Below are positions 58,937 to 64,000 of a DNA stretch of 64,000 nucleotides, piece by piece (positions within the stretch are counted from its first letter, which is position 1; the number at the start of each line of letters is the position of its first letter). The notes below the pieces were generated by a model. That model ran no database searches. It saw only the letters and a list, made by a program, of their open reading frames with translations, and had not been told where the DNA came from. A program made the position numbers and the translations under genes. This DNA is from Fredericiella sp963839515 (GTDB lineage Bacteria > Chloroflexota > Anaerolineae > Caldilineales > Caldilineaceae), in the NCBI GenBank assembly GCA_963839515.1, contig CAWIVN010000012.1, positions 372,001-436,000 on the forward strand. Direction: 5' to 3'.

Positions 58937-61663
58937 TTACGGCACTATAACTTCGCCAAACGGCTGCTCGTACTCTGTCGTCGTCAACTGCATCAAGTAC
59001 CGTCCGGGCGCCAAGTCGGCCGGCAAGTCTGCCTGGAGGCGGCGGCACAGCAGCTCGCCCTCGTCCCACGCTACCCGCGGGGCCAGTTCCCCCGACCACA
59101 GCGCAATCGGCGCCACATTCGACTGGCCTGCCGCCAGATCGGCCGGTACCAGGGTCCAGGCGATCTCCGTCTTCTCATGCTGCTCGCTGCCTGCCAACAC
59201 CAGGTCCACAGTGAGAGGAGCGCCCGGCTGCACGTCGCCTTTCAGCGTGAAGCCGTTCAACGTCAGCCCATTCAGCGCCAGCGGGATGCTGCGCACCTCC
59301 GCCGGCTGCAGACTGTCCGCCGGCACCGAGTAGAACGGCAGCGCATACGTCCCCGCCACCGCACTGTCGCCTTGCCCATCGAGTCGCGGCCGGCGCGCAT
59401 TGCCGGCGGCATACTCATACCAGCCCGTCACCACCTGCACCGGCGTTCCCCCCGCACACGGGTCATTCAACTCGGGCCCGTAGCGCTGGATCACCCGGTC
59501 CCCCGGCGTCCAATACTGCGTGTGATAGGTGCCGTCGCCCGGCGTCTTGTCGATCTGCCCCAGCCGCTCGCCGTCGGGGCCGATCAGGTGGACAAAGCTG
59601 GTCAGGTCGCGCAGCGTCTTCTGCTCGGCCCGCCAGAAGAGCAGGATGTCGCGCCCGCTCGGCCGTACATTCAGCCCTAACAGCGTCGGCGCGTCGTCAA
59701 AGCGCACCCCGTCCGGCGGCTCACTGGCCTGTTCGGGGGCCAAATCCGGCGGCCACTGCCCCGCCTGTTCCGGCGCCAGACGCACCACCGTCAACAGCGG
59801 CTGTGCGTACTTGTCGTCCACGATCTCGACCGGCACGTCCAGCCGGTCGGCAACGTCTTCGGCATAGTCCTGCTGCTCGGCCGGCCAGGCATACACCGCA
59901 CCCATCCCATTGGGCGGCAGCACGATCGCATCCGTGGCGTCCAGCGACTCAATACGCCCGCTGCGCAAAAAAGCCACGGTCGAATGATCGGACCACAGCG
60001 GCGACAGGTAGACGGCGTTGCCCGCGACCGCCTGCCCCTCCATCCACGCCACCGCATCTACCTTGTCGGCGTCATACAGATAATAGACCTCGCGGAAGGT
60101 CGGGTAGCGCACGAAGTAGTCGTAGCAGGTGACAACCACGCTCGCCGCCACCAGCCCACCCACCAGCAGCGGGCCCCAGGTCGGGCGCAGGCGCGGCAGC
60201 GTGCCGATCCATGTCAAGCCCAGCCCCGCCCCCAGCATCACGGCCGGGATCGCCGGCAGCGTGCGCGAATAGTTGGGCGCCGCCTCGCTCAGCACCGAGG
60301 GCGCCAGCATCACGGCGGCCCAGATCGCAAACAACGCCAGCGCATCGCGGTCGGGGTCCGGCTGCTGCTTGCCCTTCCCGATCAGCCGCAGCGCCCACAC
60401 CACCACGCCGATATAGAACGGGATCGCCATAAACCAGTCGTACACCGGCCGGTCCGGGATGCCATGCGCCCACTCCATATCGCCGTCAAAGCTGAACATC
60501 CCCAGCACGCGCAGGATGTTGTTCGCCAGCAGCTGCCAGGGCGACCCACCCCCGGTCACCCTCTCCGCAAAAATCGACACCTCCGACGCGTGTCCTGTAA
60601 AGAACTCCGGATGGCGCCAAAACTCCATCCCCAGCGGCAAGAACACGACAAACGCCGCCACCCCAAACAAGAGTAACCCGCCAAGCGGGCTATCAAACAC
60701 CCCGCTTCGCGCCCCGTGCATTTCACTTGCGCGGGCATCCTCCCGTGGAACCTGCGCATCCACCCGCGCGCTGTCGAACGCCCGCGACTCCTCCGGCGTA
60801 AACCGTACACTCGCCTCTACACTGCCCGACGCCTGTGACCCCTCCAGCGTAACCCGTGGACCCGCCTCTACACTGCCCGGCGCCTGCGACCCCTCCGGCG
60901 TAAACCGTACACTCGCCTCTACACTGCCCGACGCCTGCGACCGCTCCGGCGTAGCCCGCACGCCCTCGTGCAGGTCGGCGGGCAGGCCTTCGTGCCCGTG
61001 TTGGGCTGCCGCCATGCCTGGCTGACTACCGCGCGATCCACCAAACGGCCGCCATTCTGGATAGCGCCACAGCAGCCACACTACGTACGCCCCTACCACG
61101 AACGGCGTGAAGCGCCCTGTCGGGTTCGTCCACACGCTCAACCCCGCCAGCAGGCCTGACCCGATCACGGCCAGCAGCCGCGTGCGCGCACTGGCCCCAT
61201 GCATGCCCAGCCAGAACAGTCCAAACACCCCGCACAGCAGCAGCGGCATCAGGATCACGCGGATGCCGTAGTGGCTGAAGTGAATGTGCCAATACGAAAC
61301 GGCCAGCGCCAGTGCTGTCGTCGCCGCAAGCCAGCGACCGCTGCGCCGGAACAACCCGCGCACCGTAAAATAGAGCGCCACCACCGTGAGCGTCCCCGCC
61401 ACGGCCGAAACCAACCGCAGCGTGTAGACGTTGAGCCCAAACAGCGCCCCCACCGCCGCCTGGATATAGGTGTAGGCCACCTCGCGGCCGCCGTTGGCCG
61501 GCAAAAACAGCGGACGGTTGCCCGCCATCACCAGCTCGGCGTCGAGCGCATTAAACGCCTCGTCAAACTGCGGCCCCGGCGGCACTACGCCCAGCTGGTA
61601 AAAGCGCAGCGCGCCGGCCAGCAGCACGATGCAGAGCAAAACAATCCAGTCACGTCGCGTCAT
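58937..61663 (-). CDS. family 39-type membrane glycosyltransferase with tandem-repeat loop
   Basis: 908 residues from the ATG at 61663, where the DUF/GT39 membrane domain starts (MTRRDWIVLLCIVLLAGALR); the open frame extends into the URO-D gene. GVVPPGPQFDEAFNALDAEL carries the Asp-Glu pair in the first extracytoplasmic loop typical of GT-C/PMT enzymes. About 10-12 membrane segments run to about residue 530, then a large extracytoplasmic beta-rich domain follows. Residues about 220-330 form an extra loop with four 17-residue repeats (VRFTPEGSQAPGSVEAG-like). It uses a polyprenyl-linked sugar donor; the acceptor is unknown. Confidence 0.85.
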   Translation of the reverse strand: MTRRDWIVLLCIVLLAGALRFYQLGVVPPGPQFDEAFNALDAELVMAGNRPLFLPANGGREVAYTYIQAAVGALFGLNVYTLRLVSAVAGTLTVVALYFTVRGLFRRSGRWLAATTALALAVSYWHIHFSHYGIRVILMPLLLCGVFGLFWLGMHGASARTRLLAVIGSGLLAGLSVWTNPTGRFTPFVVGAYVVWLLWRYPEWRPFGGSRGSQPGMAAAQHGHEGLPADLHEGVRATPERSQASGSVEASVRFTPEGSQAPGSVEAGPRVTLEGSQASGSVEASVRFTPEESRAFDSARVDAQVPREDARASEMHGARSGVFDSPLGGLLLFGVAAFVVFLPLGMEFWRHPEFFTGHASEVSIFAERVTGGGSPWQLLANNILRVLGMFSFDGDMEWAHGIPDRPVYDWFMAIPFYIGVVVWALRLIGKGKQQPDPDRDALALFAIWAAVMLAPSVLSEAAPNYSRTLPAIPAVMLGAGLGLTWIGTLPRLRPTWGPLLVGGLVAASVVVTCYDYFVRYPTFREVYYLYDADKVDAVAWMEGQAVAGNAVYLSPLWSDHSTVAFLRSGRIESLDATDAIVLPPNGMGAVYAWPAEQQDYAEDVADRLDVPVEIVDDKYAQPLLTVVRLAPEQAGQWPPDLAPEQASEPPDGVRFDDAPTLLGLNVRPSGRDILLFWRAEQKTLRDLTSFVHLIGPDGERLGQIDKTPGDGTYHTQYWTPGDRVIQRYGPELNDPCAGGTPVQVVTGWYEYAAGNARRPRLDGQGDSAVAGTYALPFYSVPADSLQPAEVRSIPLALNGLTLNGFTLKGDVQPGAPLTVDLVLAGSEQHEKTEIAWTLVPADLAAGQSNVAPIALWSGELAPRVAWDEGELLCRRLQADLPADLAPGRYLMQLTTTEYEQPFGEVIVP
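60786..60956. repeat. 51-bp tandem repeat inside the glycosyltransferase gene
   Basis: CGCCTCTACACTGCCC recurs at 60812, 60863 and 60914, a 51-bp period, with partial units on both sides. The frame is kept (17 residues per unit). The array abuts a palindromic repeat at 60958. Confidence 0.88.
60958..61002. repeat. paired palindromes with CCCT tetraloop inside the glycosyltransferase gene (copy 4)
   Basis: GCACG-CCCT-CGTGC (60958-60971) is followed by a decayed second stem (60981-60996). The element is in frame and codes for part of the extra loop. It shares the 13-bp TCGTGCCCGTGTT (60990-61002) with the complement of 62915-62927. Confidence 0.7.
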
Positions 61664-61688
61664 CAAATCAGCCAGCCAATGCGAAGTT

Positions 61689-62753
61689 TCAGACGGGTTC
61701 GGCAACCTGTTCGTTGGCCCGGATACGGCGTGCAGCTTCCAGCATCGCCAGGTAGCCATCCACCGGCACATACTCAGGGATCGAGTTGCCTGAACCGAGG
61801 GCATAACCGCGTGCGGCGGCGCGGAAGCGCCGGCCTCTTTCGTATACTTCCTCGACGATGGCTGCCGGCTGATGGCGGCACAGGATGTCCACGTCGATGC
61901 CACCCAGCAGGCCGATGCGGTCGCCGTAGCGGGCGATCCACTCGTCGTAGGGCGCGATCACGTCCTCGTTGGAATGCTTGGCATTGATGCCGAGGGCAAT
62001 CACATCGTCCATGATGGCAAAAATCTTGCCGCAGGAGTGCCAGAGGAACGGCTTGCCGGCAGCTTTGATCAGGTCGATCACGCGCTTGTACTGTGGGATG
62101 ACGACCTGGCGGATCAGAGCGGGCGAGACCAGCGTGCTTGTCTTGAAGCCCAGGTCGTCGCCGAAGCGGCAGATGGCGAAGGCATCACTGTGGCGCTGCA
62201 AGAAAACCGTCCAGATCTCGACCATCAGGTCGCCGATTTTTTGATAAATGGCGGCAAACAGCTCTGGGTCGTCGACCATGATATACGGCAGGTACTGAAA
62301 GCCGACGAGGTCTTCGCTGATTTCGAAGACGCCGTTGCCGACGCCGCCGAGGGCGCGCATGCCCGGCGGGAGATGCCTGGCCAGCGCCTGGAATTTGGGC
62401 TCGGCCACCGCCCAGTAGCGCGCTGTGAGTTCGTCCCAGGGGTAGCGGTCAAAGTCGGCGCGCGACTGGATGGGACCGGCGCCGCCCATGATGGCGCCGT
62501 GGCCCGGCAGCCGGTCGGTGATCGTTACCTCGTAGGAGACCGTATCGTACGTCATCTCCTGCCAGAAGCGGCAGTAGTGGGCAAAGAATTGGTCGAGATC
62601 GCGCCCGTCTCCACTCTCGAGGGCGGCGAACTCTACGTTTAGCACGTGCTCCATGATGATGGGGCTGATAATGTGCTCGTACACCGGCAGCCGCGCCGGC
62701 CGCCGATTGGCCAGCACGTCCAGCATATAGCGGAAATCCGGCTCAAAGGTCAT
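61689..62753 (-). CDS. uroporphyrinogen decarboxylase (URO-D) family protein
   Basis: 354 residues, TIM-barrel of the URO-D/methyltransferase type: FRYMLDVLANRRPARLPVYE at the N-terminus, YRFWQEMTYDTVSYE-like mid part, GGAGPIQSRADFDRYPW, then LIKAAGKPFLWHSCGKIFAI with His-Ser-Cys-Gly, and RIGLLGGIDVDILCRHQP. In this group the HSCG-type motif often binds zinc in corrinoid methyltransferases. It is not the HemE of heme synthesis by sequence style. An AGGAGGAG site precedes the ATG. The substrate is unknown. Confidence 0.88.
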   Translation of the reverse strand: MTFEPDFRYMLDVLANRRPARLPVYEHIISPIIMEHVLNVEFAALESGDGRDLDQFFAHYCRFWQEMTYDTVSYEVTITDRLPGHGAIMGGAGPIQSRADFDRYPWDELTARYWAVAEPKFQALARHLPPGMRALGGVGNGVFEISEDLVGFQYLPYIMVDDPELFAAIYQKIGDLMVEIWTVFLQRHSDAFAICRFGDDLGFKTSTLVSPALIRQVVIPQYKRVIDLIKAAGKPFLWHSCGKIFAIMDDVIALGINAKHSNEDVIAPYDEWIARYGDRIGLLGGIDVDILCRHQPAAIVEEVYERGRRFRAAARGYALGSGNSIPEYVPVDGYLAMLEAARRIRANEQVAEPV

Positions 62754-62905
62754 ACGCTCCTCCTGACACGTCGTCAGTCAATGCGGAATTGATTCAGACA
62801 AGCGCCAAAACCCTGCCATCCCCGTGTCCTGCCAGCCATTGGCGGATGGCGCTGCATCTACTATACACGCAATCGGTGCCGCTCGCTTAACTTATTCCCA
62901 ACCGT

Positions 62906-62963
62906 TCGTGCGGGAACACGGGCACGAGGGCGTGGCGGGCGGCCCGCATAAAAGCATGCGGGC
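62906..62963. repeat. palindromic repeat cluster (copy 5) and hairpin
   Basis: GGCACG-AGGG-CGTGGC (62921-62936) is the complement of the tetraloop element, and AACACGGGCACGA (62915-62927) matches 60990-61002 in reverse. GCCCGCAT and ATGCGGGC (62942-62949, 62956-62963) form an 8-bp stem just after the partial glycosyltransferase stop codon. Confidence 0.7.
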
Positions 62964-62979
62964 TACGCGGGAGGGAGCC

Positions 62980-64000
62980 CTACTCACTGACCTTTGCGCC
63001 TAATCTGTATTCGCCAATCTTTAGGGGCTCGGCAAATGTTTCCTCCTTCGCCGGGTCGTACACATCTACCGTCACCTGGTAACTGCCTGGCGCCAAATCG
63101 CTTGGCAGGGGCAGCGCCATATAGCCTGGCTTGGCGTCGCCCTCGTTCCACGTTGTCGGCGGCAGCAGCGACCCGATCGGGAACTCGTCGCGCTGCGCCA
63201 CCACCTGCCCGTTCGGGTCCAGCAGGCGCAGGGTCACACGGTAGTCGACACTCGGCTTGTGCTCGGCAAGCCAGTCAAGCTCCACATATATCGTGTCTTG
63301 ACCCAGCTTGGGTTCCTTTACCAACGACGATCGGGCTTGCTCAAGCCGTAGTTCCCCGTTGTAGAGCAGGTCAGGCGTCACAGCGGCGGCTGCCTGCCCT
63401 GCCTTTGGCCCAAGCAGCTCGCTTTGCGGGCTGACGAAGCGGCACAACTCCACGTCGACCCACTTCCGGCAGTCCTGCTTGTAGGCCACGGCCGTGAAAT
63501 ACTTGGGCACAAATTCGCCGTCGTCCACCTCGTCTTGTGCGGTCATCACCAGCCACACGGCTGGATGTGTAGCCAGCAGCTCCTGGATCTGGCCGTCCAT
63601 CTCCTCCGGCACCACGGGCGGCGCGTTGACCGGCCAGTAGGCCGGCAGCTCCACCTGTGGCGCGGTGTAGTACGTGCGGTCCGTCCCCAGGTAATACTTG
63701 GCCAGCAGGTGCTGGCGCGGGGCATACAGCATGATCGCCTCATCCGGCGCCACGTGCTCGCGCAGGTAAGCCGCCATCTCGCGATACTCGCTCTTGTGAT
63801 AGGCGCCAAAATAGTAGCCCAGCCCCAGCACTATGGGCACGGCCGCCAGCACCACGCCCACTGCCCCCAGCGCCCAATGGCGCCTGCCGAGCCACACAAT
63901 TCCTACCGCCGCCAAGGTGTAAATCGCCGGCAGCACAAACAGCACATAGCGCGCCGCCAACGTCCGAAACAGCACCACGCTCACCACCAGCGGGAGCAGC
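62980..64000 (-). CDS. membrane glycosyltransferase-like protein (partial, N-terminus outside window)
   Basis: The frame is open to the right edge, so only the C-terminal 339 or so codons are visible. It has at least two hydrophobic segments (ARYVLFVLPAIYTLAAVGIV and LGAVGVVLAAVPIVLGLGYY), then a soluble region starting YREMAAYLREHVAPDEAIML, typical of the post-membrane part of family-39-like glycosyltransferases. A beta-sandwich near the end has LPLPSDLAPGSYQVTVDVYD. The same C-terminal theme is in the protein at 58937-61663. The exact family needs the missing membrane part. Confidence 0.65.
   Translation of the reverse strand, partial: LLPLVVSVVLFRTLAARYVLFVLPAIYTLAAVGIVWLGRRHWALGAVGVVLAAVPIVLGLGYYFGAYHKSEYREMAAYLREHVAPDEAIMLYAPRQHLLAKYYLGTDRTYYTAPQVELPAYWPVNAPPVVPEEMDGQIQELLATHPAVWLVMTAQDEVDDGEFVPKYFTAVAYKQDCRKWVDVELCRFVSPQSELLGPKAGQAAAAVTPDLLYNGELRLEQARSSLVKEPKLGQDTIYVELDWLAEHKPSVDYRVTLRLLDPNGQVVAQRDEFPIGSLLPPTTWNEGDAKPGYMALPLPSDLAPGSYQVTVDVYDPAKEETFAEPLKIGEYRLGAKVSE

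Noticed and set aside
60786..60956. Repeats considered as a CRISPR array
   Set aside because: The units abut without unique spacers, keep the reading frame and lie within a membrane-protein gene. No cas gene is near.
61664..61903. Upstream extension of the glycosyltransferase
   Set aside because: It would run into the URO-D gene and shows no membrane-protein character before the ATG at 61663.

Overview
GC-rich bacterial chromosome segment with 51 protein-coding loci (two of them cut by the window edges, two broken by single-base frameshifts, one a gene remnant), one tRNA, and no insertion sequence, prophage, CRISPR array or rRNA that I can see. The gene content suggests a member of the Chloroflexota, probably Anaerolineae/Caldilineae-like. 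Reasons are the secreted META + SH3b proteins with proline/threonine-rich linkers, a MalT-type LuxR regulator, the SNF2 helicase + SWIM pair, the many lipoproteins and family-39 glycosyltransferases, and the absence of outer-membrane machinery. This placement is inference from gene families, not from a marker-gene tree.

Layout. 1-13613 (minus strand) is one long tightly spaced run: a META/SH3b secreted protein, an MFS exporter, an M20 dipeptidase, leucyl aminopeptidase, an AbgT transporter, a ZIP-like transporter, a DUF1269 protein, a META/SH3b/propeller lipoprotein and a hydrolase lipoprotein that leaves the window. The middle members look like a peptide or aminoacyl-glutamate uptake and hydrolysis unit. 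13.8-20.5 kb holds an AlkZ-like winged-helix protein, tRNA-Arg(CCT), a small conserved protein, a frameshifted LuxR regulator, and a moxR-DUF58 pair. 20.5-25.4 kb is a complete BMP-type (nucleoside-like) ABC importer. 25.5-33.6 kb holds a secreted trypsin-like protease, the RelA/SpoT enzyme, and the housekeeping cluster trmD-rplS-rnhB-yraN-miaA. 33.7-37.6 kb has an M23 peptidase, rnhA, a GNAT enzyme, a dual-specificity phosphatase and a CDP-alcohol phosphatidyltransferase.

37.7-43.1 kb is a self-contained regulated operon: a consensus promoter, three 16-bp-spaced palindromic operators, a TetR regulator, two FtsX-like permeases, an ATPase and a frameshifted HlyD-type lipoprotein. 43.2-48.5 kb carries SWIM, SNF2 and hydroxypyruvate isomerase-like genes. 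48.6-50 kb is a patchy accessory stretch with small proteins, hairpins and a glycosidase remnant. 50-58.7 kb has an SDR, a metallophosphoesterase, a membrane protein, plsX, degV, a bifunctional NAD(P)HX repair enzyme and a DUF624-like protein. 58.9-64 kb has two large membrane glycosyltransferase-type proteins and a URO-D family protein.

No clearly new multi-gene system stands out. The most unusual signals are at the DNA level. The same 15-bp minisatellite sits in two unrelated genes in different reading frames. A family of short palindromes with a pyrimidine tetraloop lies both between genes and inside one gene. Very long hairpins occur between genes. Two loci have arrays of three palindromes at exact 16-bp spacing, and several promoters have the -10 box only 6-8 nt before the start codon, which predicts leaderless transcripts. 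Antisense shadow reading frames are abundant because of the high GC content and were ignored.
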